DNA of 64,000 bases from Aculops lycopersici (lineage: Eukaryota; Arthropoda; Arachnida; Trombidiformes; Eriophyidae), in assembly GCA_015350385.1 (NCBI GenBank), contig WNKI01000001.1, forward strand, positions 7,651,433 through 7,715,432, in the 5' to 3' direction. Position numbers and translations under genes: made by a program. Shown here piece by piece: positions 8,515 through 18,162 of this stretch (position 1 is its first letter; every line of letters starts with the position of its first letter). Under the pieces are notes generated by a model. It was not told the DNA's origin and searched no databases. It saw only the letters and a list, made by a program, of their open reading frames with translations.

Positions 8515-11280
8515 TTAGAGGTAGTATAATTTATCCTCCAATTTGTCGCTAGGTTGTTGGCGGATATTCTGACCACAAAGGTAAGCCAGTTTATGGGCAT
8601 ACTGACATGGAGCTGGCACACGAATAGTTCCACACCAATTGTAGTACATATGGGTCATCTTGTACGCCAACTTCTGATGATGGTCAAGTTTTAGGTTGCC
8701 ACCCTCTCTGAGAACGATGTACTTGGTGGGTGAAACGGTTCCTTGGTTTACGTGTTGTGACACTAAGAAAAAGTCGTTGTAGTCTGGGTGGGTTATGGTA
8801 TGATCTACATAGGAACCTGGCAGAGGGTTAGTGCAACGATTGTTGGCCCTCAGTCCAAATTTGGCGTTGATTCGTTTTTGTACAATTATGTAGCTTAGGT
8901 CGGGCATCTTCTTATCTCGGTTGTCGTCTCTCATATAAAACTTGATGCCATCTAGAACTTGGGGGATCTCAACATCCAGTACAGTGGCCAATTGTCCATC
9001 TCCAGTTCCGTCGCGATAAACTATAATTCTATCTGGTACATCGCCGTTGATAGCATGAAACTTGGTGATCGCCTTCACCATAGTCGAGTTGATTTTTTGC
9101 CCAATCTCTTCAAGTGAGTTCTGAAAGAACACATGAGACCACCATTGAGAGGTGTAGTCGTTCATTGAGGCTACGAAGCCGAGACAGGACTTCTTACGGT
9201 CAATTGTGTCATGATATACATCGATACCAACAATCATAAACTTCTTCATTGGAAACTTCATGGCCCAAGGCTGCCCGCCAACCTTGCTCAATATTTGGAT
9301 AACGACTTTTTGGCAAATTGAGCGGATCTTCTGTGGATTGGACACGGTACCGCACCTGATGAATTGGCATGGAATTGGCATCTCACAACTGTACAGTCTT
9401 TTGCAGGCACTGTAACGATCCTCGCGCTGAGCCCTACCTGGAGTCATGATGACCACCATTTGGTCTGTCCGTAAAACGTTTTGTTTTCCAGCATTAACAT
9501 AGGTGGTGGGCGAGTCATTTGGCAACTTGATTACTCTTGGAGGGCTGAAGTGCATACCCAACTGACGACTCACCCCTTCAATGGTTTTGAGGAAGTCCTC
9601 AGCAATATTTGCATCGCGCTCTGTCACCATCAAAACCCAACTTTTAACATCAACAGACTTGAACACTGGACCAGTTGTTGCGGGTCGAGTCCAATCTGCA
9701 TTGTCGGGTACGGAGAAGCTACGTTGATTTCCAAACATGACATTCTCGGGATTTAATCTACGAGCATCGACGACATCAAGCTGAGGTTTGACCGAAAGGT
9801 TCCATCCATTAAGTAACGAGGTAGCTCGTTGGTCGGTTGCAAGTTGCTGTAGGAACTCTTGGAGTTTGCTCTCTCTAATATCAGGTGGCAAACGAGTATG
9901 CTCTCCGATAGCTTTCATAATGGTAAAATTAGATCTCATATCATCGGTTAGACCAGTTGTACAACACAACTCTGGAATTAGGTACACTAGAGGGGGCTCC
10001 TCGCCAGGTGGATCATTGCGCCTTGGCTTTGGCTTATGGACCAACATTGGCTGGTTAATATCGCTAACTCTAACGTCCCATTGCTGAAGCATATAATCTA
10101 CGTAAGAGATCTCACGGTTGTCTCGATTTGTCAATCGGAATGTGCTCGTTGGCTTGGTGTCCATATCAATAGCATCAATTCTGTATGCCCTGTTATTATA
10201 TTGAGTCATGACAGTGGTGCCAATCAATTGTTGCTCCATGGCCTCTTTTAGATTTCCCCTGTTCCGGTTCTTGATATCAATCATGATATCTCGAACAGTT
10301 TCAAGACGCAAAACCCTGAATGTTGCGTCGACACCTAGCTTGAGACCGCCGTCGAGTTGTTGAATCGTCGTGATCCATCCAGGCCAGACCTCTAGACGAT
10401 GTTGTTGAATAGGTATCTTATGCAAAGGCGAGTAGTGTTGCCTGTTTATGATGACATACTTCAGCCGATTCATTACCTTGTGCATCAAAGAATTGTAGAA
10501 GCATAGTAGCTCATCCTCTGGTGGAGTCTTGATGTACTTGACGATAATCTTAACAGGCTGGCCGGATGCAGGATGGATCGATTGAAAATGGTTCTCACGG
10601 TTGGGTAATTTCTTTGGAAGGTACAAGTTTGTGCCATTCCAATGCATAACCTCGCCAATAACATTCTTGACTGCATCAGTCCTCAGCATTTGGTATCTCA
10701 AGGTGGAGCTTTCAATGTTTGGTTCAAACATAACGTGATACGAATTCACTCCACCGGCGCCCCCGGCCACATTGAAAGTCATGTAATTCAAGCTCATCCT
10801 GATGGGCTGACCACTAGTCGATGGAACCTTTGGCAGACATGCTCTGGAAGTGGACTGGGGCTCAGCGAAAACTTGAGATGCTTCCGAGTCATGTGAGCTG
10901 GATAGGTCGGAACGCGAACGTGTTATTCCTGCTCGTTCGGATGTGGAGGTGGTGGCCGATTCACTCAGATTTGCCGAGCTCGATGTTCGAGATCTGGATG
11001 TGGATGTGGTCTCATCGTCGTCGTCACGATTACCTTGAGGTGGTTTTTGTTCTTGCTCTTGCTGAAGATGTTGTTGACCAGAGGAGCTGGACTCTCCTCG
11101 ATCTCCGCCTTCTCTGGCTAATTTCGTCAACAGTCGGGCCGCTCGCCCTCGAAAGGCACTAATAGGCTCTGTTCGTTGCTCACCAGTTCGTGGTGGCTCT
11201 TCTCTGGTCTCCTGGTCGTCCAAGCGAGATTCTTGCGTCAATTTACTCAAGGATTGCAGGATTCTTCCTCGTCCTCGCAT
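8515..11280 (-). CDS. piwi: PIWI-clade Argonaute protein
   Basis: A 921-codon single-exon gene. The N-terminus has Arg-Gly motifs (MRGRGRI, FRGRAARLL, GGDRGES), as in Piwi proteins that bind Tudor domains after arginine methylation, followed by a Gln/Ser/Thr-rich stretch to ~160. The N and linker regions come next, PAZ is at ~330-450 and the MID/PIWI part from ~560. Catalytic residues expected for slicing are visible: Asp in VGIDVYHD (~640), Asp in IVYRDGTGDGQL (~708) and His in CQYAHKLAYL (~895). GTIRVPAPCQYAHKLA is the Piwi/Aub-type ending, and the tail EDKLYYL is complete. The protein should bind piRNAs in the germline and silence transposons. Start is the first ATG. I cannot separate a Piwi from an Aubergine orthologue. 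Single-exon structure also allows a retrocopy origin, but nothing is broken. Confidence 0.92.
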   Translation of the reverse strand: MRGRGRILQSLSKLTQESRLDDQETREEPPRTGEQRTEPISAFRGRAARLLTKLAREGGDRGESSSSGQQHLQQEQEQKPPQGNRDDDDETTSTSRSRTSSSANLSESATTSTSERAGITRSRSDLSSSHDSEASQVFAEPQSTSRACLPKVPSTSGQPIRMSLNYMTFNVAGGAGGVNSYHVMFEPNIESSTLRYQMLRTDAVKNVIGEVMHWNGTNLYLPKKLPNRENHFQSIHPASGQPVKIIVKYIKTPPEDELLCFYNSLMHKVMNRLKYVIINRQHYSPLHKIPIQQHRLEVWPGWITTIQQLDGGLKLGVDATFRVLRLETVRDIMIDIKNRNRGNLKEAMEQQLIGTTVMTQYNNRAYRIDAIDMDTKPTSTFRLTNRDNREISYVDYMLQQWDVRVSDINQPMLVHKPKPRRNDPPGEEPPLVYLIPELCCTTGLTDDMRSNFTIMKAIGEHTRLPPDIRESKLQEFLQQLATDQRATSLLNGWNLSVKPQLDVVDARRLNPENVMFGNQRSFSVPDNADWTRPATTGPVFKSVDVKSWVLMVTERDANIAEDFLKTIEGVSRQLGMHFSPPRVIKLPNDSPTTYVNAGKQNVLRTDQMVVIMTPGRAQREDRYSACKRLYSCEMPIPCQFIRCGTVSNPQKIRSICQKVVIQILSKVGGQPWAMKFPMKKFMIVGIDVYHDTIDRKKSCLGFVASMNDYTSQWWSHVFFQNSLEEIGQKINSTMVKAITKFHAINGDVPDRIIVYRDGTGDGQLATVLDVEIPQVLDGIKFYMRDDNRDKKMPDLSYIIVQKRINAKFGLRANNRCTNPLPGSYVDHTITHPDYNDFFLVSQHVNQGTVSPTKYIVLREGGNLKLDHHQKLAYKMTHMYYNWCGTIRVPAPCQYAHKLAYLCGQNIRQQPSDKLEDKLYYL

Positions 11281-12679
11281 TTTGACCCTTTTTGTCTGCT
11301 TTGTTATAATGTAAGTCGGAAATTTGTTGATGAATGATAATTTTGTCCAAGATTATTTATTTTAGAGATTATTGAAGAAAACGAGTATAAGTTAGCTAGC
11401 TTTAATAGTATTATGACGGCCTATGATCGTGGTCGGAGATGGCCAAGTATTATTTAGAAGACTTATGGATTGCCTCCAACGGATGCAAGTGGTAAATACG
11501 TGGACCAACTTTTTGCTATGATGCGCTGGCCTAACAGTCGAATGGTCTACCGTGAGTTTCAATAATAATAATGAGTAAATAGCTTGACATAGGGTATGTG
11601 CAACATGTTGAATTAGATTTTTTTTCAACAATTCTCAGTTGTTCATTGGCAAATGACCAGTTAGTTTCTTCTGAAAGGCGGGCTAACTGATTGGAAACAA
11701 AAAGAAAATTATAGTCAATTGCTAAATTGCCGACTCACCAAAGTCTCAGTATCAATGTGAGTCTGAGATTAAAGGGGGAGATTATCGACAAGCAAGAGTG
11801 AATGGGCTTGTTTGTATAGCGGCGGCAACACCAGAAATCCCAGTGCATCGACCGGCGTGCGTTCTGAGCGCACCAGTCGGGTAGCCTCTTCTTTGCGCGC
11901 GTTGTGTTGCAGTGAACCTCACAAGCTTGGAAGTGGCCTTTGAGATTAGAGAATGCGTTGTGGAGTTCAAGTACACTAGGCAACAATGCTACAGGTTGTT
12001 GTGCTCGTTGCGATCAAAATCCCGGCGACTTTGGTGCAAACGACATCAACAAACATGTCGCTCACTCTTGAAATGAATCCGAACACCGAAGAGCGGAAGG
12101 CCAACTTGCAGATTGTTAGTGCGGATCCTGAGCCTGAGGCGAGGGCAATTTGTTGAAAAATGTGTTGATGATGCACAAATTTGTGTGTAGCTAAAGACAA
12201 TATGGCGCCTAGTGCTCCGAGTCGGAGCCTCCGACTGCGAGTGAACTGCGCTTTGCTTGCAGACTGTTCACCAACACATTGGTTCTTTATCTCACTTCTC
12301 GATTTCACTGCTACATGCTTTGTTCACTACACATGGACACATTCTTACATGTATAATCGGTCAAGCACGACACGCCCACCACTCTTTGCTGGCCGGATCG
12401 GTTAGTCTTCGTAGCAGAACTTCTGCTGTAGAGGCTGACGGAATAGAAGAGACGGTTAATAACAAAAGCGGTCGAGCTAACCCGAGACCTTGTTTTCCTC
12501 AGGCTTCAAGGATCATTTGGCCTAATGGGGCAGGGAAATAAAGTAGATCTGGTTGTGGAAGACACCAAATGGAGATAGGGGATCTCTTTTAGGGATACTC
12601 ATCCTTTATTATTTTGTTCATCATATATATTGATTGTGTAACTGATTATTATACCGGATTTAAATTTTGTATGGCAAAG
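11281..12679. other. Intergenic region between Piwi and MAPEG-like gene
   Basis: About 1.4 kb without a gene I can support. Several open frames of 60-110 codons overlap on both strands (for example around 11976-12308 minus and 12181-12541 plus), but none has a recognisable motif or consistent splice sites. It is upstream of Piwi (its promoter lies in the first few hundred bases) and downstream of the MAPEG-like gene. Confidence 0.5.
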
Positions 12680-13267
12680 CTAGTAAATCTCCAAGAAGCG
12701 ACCAAAGTAGAAGAGATTGTATGCGCTCAAGATAAGTGTAGGCAAGATAGTGTTAAGGTAGCCAAAAGATCGGTACTTGGGGTAGCCATAGAAGAAGGTA
12801 ATGCGACCAATAAATTGAACAATGTTGATGAATGGAATATACTTTAGGATCAGGATCGGATCAGCATAGCTGATGAATATGAGCTGCGAAAAGCCTGACA
12901 CAATGAAGGATTCCATGCTGTTGGTTAGAACATTCTTTGCACCAGTTATGTGTTGCTCGGTGGCTGGTTGCAACGGATTCATTGCCATATTTTGTAATCT
13001 TGTGTACATACAAGCGGCTATATTGAATACCAGCCAACTAACGAGTAAAGTTTGGTATCTCAATGTAAACTCGACACGAGCAGTGAAGCCAGCCAAACTT
13101 TCTGGTGTGTTGCTCTTGGGATACAAACGGATCACCCCAAAGTGAACCAACATAGCGGACAAGAAACAGAAGGTTGCACCGACGACACCTAATTTGGAAC
13201 CAAATGCAAAGATCTCCTTGGCCTCAGCTTCGGCCGCAGTACGACTATGCTTGTCATCTTGAGACAT
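12680..13267 (-). CDS. MAPEG-family / TMEM79-like multi-pass membrane protein
   Basis: 195 residues with about four or five hydrophobic helices: ~25-48 (VVGATFCFLSAMLVHFGVI), ~72-92 (LLVSWLVFNIAACMYTRL), ~115-145, and a C-terminal pair (~150-190). Between helices are RVEFTLRYQTLL, an NSMESFIVS segment resembling the Asn...Glu-Gln/Ser-Phe loop of MAPEG proteins, and a GRITFFYGYPKYRSFGY segment resembling the FGR...GY block of the same family. MAPEG members are microsomal glutathione transferases and eicosanoid enzymes. TMEM79 (mattrin) is a non-enzymatic relative. I favour the TMEM79-like branch, but this rests on pattern only. The start ATG gives a short polar N-terminus. Confidence 0.6.
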   Translation of the reverse strand: MSQDDKHSRTAAEAEAKEIFAFGSKLGVVGATFCFLSAMLVHFGVIRLYPKSNTPESLAGFTARVEFTLRYQTLLVSWLVFNIAACMYTRLQNMAMNPLQPATEQHITGAKNVLTNSMESFIVSGFSQLIFISYADPILILKYIPFINIVQFIGRITFFYGYPKYRSFGYLNTILPTLILSAYNLFYFGRFLEIY

Positions 13268-13843
13268 ACTGAATCCTTGAATATTAAGTGATAGACTTGC
13301 AACTTGTTGTCCACTTTGAAAACTTGCAAATGATTAGATTTAACTGACTGGTCGAGGTGGAATTCAAATTGCAAATGAACCAGCCAACTTGACCGATTAT
13401 TTATGTTACTGTTATGTTGGCCGAGTTGTTGTATCTCAAGTTGCTCCTATGGATTCGAGAAATTACGAAGTCGATAAGATAAGGAAAACTTGTGTGGTGT
13501 AGATGTTTTTGTTGTTGTCTCACTGGCAAAGATACATCGAAGCAAAGACCAAGGAACAGCCGGAGGGGAGAGCATTGGTGGAACTTCTCGCTTAGGTTCG
13601 CAGCCACAATTTTTCGCCTGCTCGTTTGCTTGATTGAAGAGCACCATCTGAACAGGTTTAATATGGCTGACACGCACCACCACCGAATCCAGTGTCTCGC
13701 GCAATTACCTTGAGAAGCAATAAGAACGTTTGGAAAACAAGCAAATTATGACCACTCCCACTTACCTGCCGAAGCACTCGGCCTCGAGCTAAGAATTCTA
13801 ACAAAGCGAAAGTTGTTGTTCCGCCATGGAATGGTGCACGATA
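13268..13843. other. Intergenic region between MAPEG-like and Gr-like genes
   Basis: About 580 bases, upstream of the MAPEG-like gene and just downstream of the Gr-like stop. No coding segment is supported; open frames here lack motifs. The piece nearest 13268 is presumably the promoter and leader of the MAPEG-like gene. Confidence 0.5.
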
Positions 13844-15325
13844 TCAGCTTGTAACGAAAGTTAGCGTTAGTATATGTCCATACAGACCAACCAGAGAACT
13901 TTTGTTGATTGATATTATGTTGAAAAATGTTATCCTAATCGATTTTGATAGCCTATCCAGATAATCTAGAAATTCGTAGATTGATTGGTTACCGCCCTTG
14001 TTTTCATAAACCACAGTTTGCTCGGTCTTGAGACGATGTGTTTGTCTACTGGCGCTCTGGAGTCCATCACAATAGATGAAAACCATAAAAGTGATGATGA
14101 TACTAGTTATGGATTGAAGTGACACTGCCCAGTTCTCATAGGCTAGCATTGTTGATTGGATGTAGACTCCGTTTAAGGCAATCTGTCTCATAAAAACTAA
14201 TGCTGTTATTAGTGAAAATGGCAGTGATATCATCAGACTAATTTGCTCACTTGAGTCGCGCAATATTATCAGCTGTCTCAGGAGACGTCGGAACTCATAT
14301 TTGTCAAGATTATCGTTGATATTGTTGATTGCAGTTGCGTAATGATTGGCGAACGAGATGATAATCATCAAAAATGCATTCGAGTGTATGAATTGAATCA
14401 TCAAGCAGATAATCTTGATACAAACTCCCAAGTCGCCATGTGCATGACGCTCACCAAGTAGATAATCTAATAGGTAAGCTCTTATCTTTGGACCTTCGGA
14501 GTCGATAATAAGTGGATCATCAAGTGTCAATATTCCATCTTCAGTCTCTAATGCACCGCTACCAATCGACGAGTTCCTCAACAAAGATCCGCCAAAGTCT
14601 CCCACTTCCGATGTGATTCGATCTTTATTTTGCATTAATAGTATCTTCATATATGGATCAATACTCTTGGGCCAGACACCTAGTAAGACAACTTGTCCGA
14701 CAACATCAAAAAACGCGATCACAATAAGAGCTGCATAATAATACCACTTGTCAACCGAAGTTTTCTTGCCAAAGAAGATTCCGTTGCACACCGTTGAAGT
14801 TGTCCGGCTGTAGAACCTGAATAGATTGGACCCAATCAGAACCAAACTTAAATCACATATTAGAGGTATAACAAGTGTCAGCCATGAGTATGCTACAATG
14901 ACAAATGTCAGTAGGGGCGTTGATCGTTTCTGTTCCACCAACAATTTTGACTGGCGCAAGTTGACATCATAAACAACCTCGGCACTCAAGACCCCAATCA
15001 CTAGCATACATAGAAGTCTTAGAAAACTCTTCAAAATAGTCGTTGGATTTGCCCTCTTAATTGTCTTATCTGATTTTAAAGATAAATCAATATTCACAGT
15101 CAATCCAAAGTAACCTAAGAACGACAAAAGCCTCACCAAACTGGGATCCAACTCAGTGAATGGCTTGAGCTTGAGATACGATTCTTCCATACCAGTCGTA
15201 CTAATGGAATCTATATCATTCACCTCCTTTGTGAACCCGTTAGCTGTCAACGCTGCTCCATTGGCCTCTAGGCCACCATTTGCATGCTCTCCGATAGGTC
15301 TCACCCTGTTAGTGTTGATCATCAT
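13844..15325 (-). CDS. Gustatory-receptor-like 7TM protein (7tm_7 family)
   Basis: 493 residues with about seven hydrophobic segments, roughly at 80-100, 108-130, 155-185, 200-230, 310-335, 370-395 and 405-430, then a last one near the C-terminus. The end FFNIISINKSSLVGLYGHILTLTFV follows the Gr pattern, in which a FF.I..S.L...... helix closes the protein; the classic TYhhhhhQF motif is not exact. N-terminal 60 residues are polar and intracellular in the inverted topology of these receptors. A charged insert (DRITSEVGDFGGSLLRNSS...LIIDSEG) lengthens a mid-protein loop. Insect Grs are usually ~380-450 residues. It would be a ligand-gated channel in sensory neurons. Divergence of the family makes orthology impossible to assign. 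Two adjacent ATGs start the frame. Confidence 0.65.
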   Translation of the reverse strand: MMINTNRVRPIGEHANGGLEANGAALTANGFTKEVNDIDSISTTGMEESYLKLKPFTELDPSLVRLLSFLGYFGLTVNIDLSLKSDKTIKRANPTTILKSFLRLLCMLVIGVLSAEVVYDVNLRQSKLLVEQKRSTPLLTFVIVAYSWLTLVIPLICDLSLVLIGSNLFRFYSRTTSTVCNGIFFGKKTSVDKWYYYAALIVIAFFDVVGQVVLLGVWPKSIDPYMKILLMQNKDRITSEVGDFGGSLLRNSSIGSGALETEDGILTLDDPLIIDSEGPKIRAYLLDYLLGERHAHGDLGVCIKIICLMIQFIHSNAFLMIIISFANHYATAINNINDNLDKYEFRRLLRQLIILRDSSEQISLMISLPFSLITALVFMRQIALNGVYIQSTMLAYENWAVSLQSITSIIITFMVFIYCDGLQSASRQTHRLKTEQTVVYENKGGNQSIYEFLDYLDRLSKSIRITFFNIISINKSSLVGLYGHILTLTFVTS

Positions 15326-16385
15326 GATCTTGATAATAGGTTAGTATCCTGATAACAATACAGTGTAATTATAAGTTACATTATACCTTAGATCACAATA
15401 TTACTCAAAGTGGGCGTGCATCATGGACACCAGAGCACGTATCAAGTGAGGTAGCTCGTACACTCGGTTACTATTAACAACCAATCGAACACTCACTCAT
15501 CGAGGCGGCACCTGCCATCGAACTAGTCAAGCTAGCGGTTTTGTTTGTTTATCCCGAGCACTCCTCAATTTGGACGATATGCATGATGATAGTCTAGAGA
15601 CGATTGCACGAGCAAATCGACGTTTCCAACAACCAATGGGCTATCTTTGGAAGAATGCGTGTATCTCTTGGGCACTCTAACATATGTATATAATGCTTCG
15701 TTGCATTCGATCGCATAGCTTGGTGACGCTTCGTAAAGTTGGCGGTGAGCGATCATTTGTTTCGTACTGTACCCATCTCGCCAATCGAAACCACGCAGTC
15801 GCAAGAGGCTTTCAGTGAGGTCGGCAATGAATGAGGCATTGAAGCATATGAATGTAGTAGTTGGGGTGATATTCGACTCAAATCGTCAACATTGTCAGTG
15901 GCAAGTCTGGCTGCTATCGCTACACCAGCAGTAGCAACAACAACTACTACTACCATCAATGCTTTGGCAAAGTGGCAGCAACATCAGCCAGTGAAAGCCA
16001 TGACTTGCAGACTTGCATGACTTCGCAAGGGAAGGAAGGGAAGGGAGAGAAGTGATTCAGACCAACCACGGCGGCCAATGCAGCCCACATTGGGACACGT
16101 AACCACTAGCGAGAGTTAGTCCAGAGGAGGTGGTTGTGGATATTTTGTTCCGTGTGGGCAACAAAACGACTTGTTTTTATATCTGCTGATAGCAGAGCAT
16201 GACAATCATTGCGCGAAGCTGGGAACATTTATTTCAGGAACTCTACGAGCAAAGAAAACAATTTCTGCTTAAAGCTGATACTCGTTTGTATTCCTAACAC
16301 AACAACGAAATTAGAATCTCTCATATTTATTGCATCATCGATTACTAAAAATTACAAGGAAGGGTTATAACAGAATCAGATCAAA
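15326..16385. other. Divergent upstream region of Gr-like and DAP1 genes
   Basis: About 1.06 kb between two divergent genes, so it holds both promoters. It contains short CAACAACAACTACTACTACC-type simple sequence around 15930. No coding segment with a recognisable motif is seen on either strand. Confidence 0.5.
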
Positions 16386-16727
16386 ATGCCAAACACTGCA
16401 CCAGCCGCCGATGGGGACGCACCAGAGTTGAAAGCTGGACATCCTCCAGCAGTCAAGGTTGGAGGAATGAGGATCACCCAAAGGACTCATTCAACTTCAT
16501 CTACTCACAGTGACAAGGGAGCCGAGGAGAACGAGGATGGTAGCGTTCCATCAGCTTGTTCATTTGCACCAAAGACGGTAGTAAACAAGGCAACAGGTGG
16601 TGTTCCAGATACGGTGGTGCCGAGCGTCCCAGAGTCGGTCAAGCAATTCCACGAAAAGCCCCAGCCGACTCACGACAATCGTAGCCATAGTGGCAAGCCA
16701 AATGTCATTCAGCAACCGAAGAAATAG
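16386..16727 (+). CDS. DAP1: Death-associated protein 1 (DAP1)
   Basis: 113 residues, proline- and charge-rich, intrinsically disordered, close to the ~102 residues of vertebrate DAP1. The diagnostic block KAGHPPAVKVGGMRITQR lies at ~17-34 (human has KAGHPPAVKAGGMRIVQK), and the C-terminus ends IQQPKK as DAP1 ends IQQPRK. The middle Ser/Thr/Glu stretch corresponds to the phosphorylated region. In mammals DAP1 is a TOR substrate that restrains autophagy; later work links it to dormant ribosomes in eggs. Start is the first ATG. A canonical AATAAA poly(A) signal lies at 16750-16755, and Sec13 converges from the other strand with only 88 bases between stop codons. Confidence 0.88.
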   Translation: MPNTAPAADGDAPELKAGHPPAVKVGGMRITQRTHSTSSTHSDKGAEENEDGSVPSACSFAPKTVVNKATGGVPDTVVPSVPESVKQFHEKPQPTHDNRSHSGKPNVIQQPKK

Positions 16728-16749
16728 ATCAGTGGATTCGATCTGGAAC

Positions 16750-16755
16750 AATAAA
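16750..16755 (+). terminator. Poly(A) signal AATAAA of DAP1
   Basis: Canonical hexamer 23 bases after the DAP1 stop. On the opposite strand an ATTAAA variant just past the Sec13 stop suggests that the two transcripts have overlapping 3' ends in this 88-base gap. Confidence 0.6.
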
Positions 16756-16815
16756 AAACTTGAATTCTTTGTTTAATATCAAGTGATAGCAATAGCGCGC
16801 GAGGAACAAATTTCT

Positions 16816-17796
16816 TCATGTTGTCATATCAGAAATATTCTGAAAGTTTCCATTCACATCCTCTTTCCATAAACTAACTCGATTCTCGCCGGACGAAACT
16901 GCAAGGATATTGCCCATCACGGACCAGGACACGTGCCAGACAATATCGTTGAAATCTTTCAGCACTCTAGACTCCCATTCTGTACTATTTGGTCCATCAT
17001 TATTTGTCCATATGATAACCTTCTTGTCCTGTGAGCAACTAGCTATATACCATTTGGGTAGCCCAATCGACGGGGCCCATGCAACGTCTCGAACCCAATC
17101 TGAGTGTCCCTCAAGTTGTCTTTCCTCAAACCAGCTATCCTTGACTTCATCGTAGCGCCATATTTTAACCAGACCATCGCAACCACCTGAAACGAACCTT
17201 TTGACGAGAGTTGGTTTGTTCAAAACAGTGGAGGGGTCCCCTGAGATAGGGGCAGACAGGTTGCCGCTCGGTTGTTGGGGTCTAAATACAGTAGAGACAG
17301 ATGATATAGGTGGCGCCCAACTTACACTATTCACCCCCTGCGTATGGGCATTTGATATTTTCCTAGATTCCCAATCGTCGTCAGCCGTTTTCCTCAATAT
17401 CGATATGGTTCCGTCTGAACTGGCACACGCCAACATTAAGCCGAATTCGCGTGGTGCCCATTGGACTGAACTAACTGAGGAATCATGTTCTTTATGTTCT
17501 TTTATCTTCTCCCAGGTTCCACTTACCTCTTTCCAAATTATAACTTTCCTATCGTATGAGCACGAGGCGAGCAGATTGTCAAACTCAGGGTGCGACCAGT
17601 CCAACTGCCAAACGGGACCCTCGTGGCCTACGAGTTCAGTTACAAAGGTTGATTGGTTTCCGTTTAAAGAAAATATCTTGATCTTATTATCACTACTGCA
17701 CGTGGCTAGTCTAGTACCATAGAAATTTGCCACGGAATCATGAATCATCTCCTCGTGATTCGTGTCTATTTGGTGTAAAACTGATACGGTCGCCAT
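16816..17796 (-). CDS. Sec13: Sec13, WD40 protein of COPII coat and nuclear pore
   Basis: 326 residues forming the six-bladed open propeller typical of Sec13 (human 322). Blades are marked by ATCSSDNKIKIF, HEGPVWQLDWSHPEFDNLLASCSYDRKVIIW, HDSSVSSVQWAPREFGLMLACASSDGTISIL, HTQGVNSVSWAPP, SGGCDGLVKIWRYD, HSDWVRDVAWAPS with ASCSQDKKVIIW, and WHVSWSVMGNILAVSSGENRVSLWKE. It would form the outer COPII cage with Sec31, sit in the Nup107/Y-complex, and act in GATOR2 signalling. The start is the first ATG and matches the family N-terminus (human MVSVINTVDTSHEDMIHDAQMDYYGTRLATC). It is divergent from the Vps36 gene by 366 bases. Confidence 0.95.
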   Translation of the reverse strand: MATVSVLHQIDTNHEEMIHDSVANFYGTRLATCSSDNKIKIFSLNGNQSTFVTELVGHEGPVWQLDWSHPEFDNLLASCSYDRKVIIWKEVSGTWEKIKEHKEHDSSVSSVQWAPREFGLMLACASSDGTISILRKTADDDWESRKISNAHTQGVNSVSWAPPISSVSTVFRPQQPSGNLSAPISGDPSTVLNKPTLVKRFVSGGCDGLVKIWRYDEVKDSWFEERQLEGHSDWVRDVAWAPSIGLPKWYIASCSQDKKVIIWTNNDGPNSTEWESRVLKDFNDIVWHVSWSVMGNILAVSSGENRVSLWKEDVNGNFQNISDMTT

Positions 17797-18162
17797 GATA
17801 TCGTGATATGGTCAATAGAAATTATTGCTTGTTGTTCGAATGTAGTTGGTCCTGTACGGCTTTTGTATTGGAATAAATAAATTGAGTTCAGAGGTAATAT
17901 TGATATATTTTTCTAATAGATTCGATAGTTACCAGAGTCTTGACACGGACTCGTGCTTCAAGAAACGTCAATGTTTTGTTTGGTGAAACGTGCAAATTTT
18001 TAACCACATGCATTCGGCGCATTAGGTTGCGACCACAGAGCCTTGAAAATGAATGCGCCAAAATAAACTCGAGGAATTTATATGATCCATTCTCATCGAA
18101 CTAATTAAGTAGATTAGTTATTGCACCATTATTTAATCAACAGCTGGTCTTATATTATAAGC
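17797..18162. promoter_or_regulatory. Shared divergent upstream region of Sec13 and Vps36-like gene
   Basis: 366 bases between two opposing start codons, AT-rich. I looked here for an upstream GLUE-domain exon of Vps36 and found none: the stretch is stop-rich and too short for the ~130-residue domain. Confidence 0.5.

Noticed and set aside
11976..12541. Several overlapping 70-110 codon frames between Piwi and the MAPEG-like gene
   Set aside because: No motif, no consistent splice sites and frames overlap on both strands.
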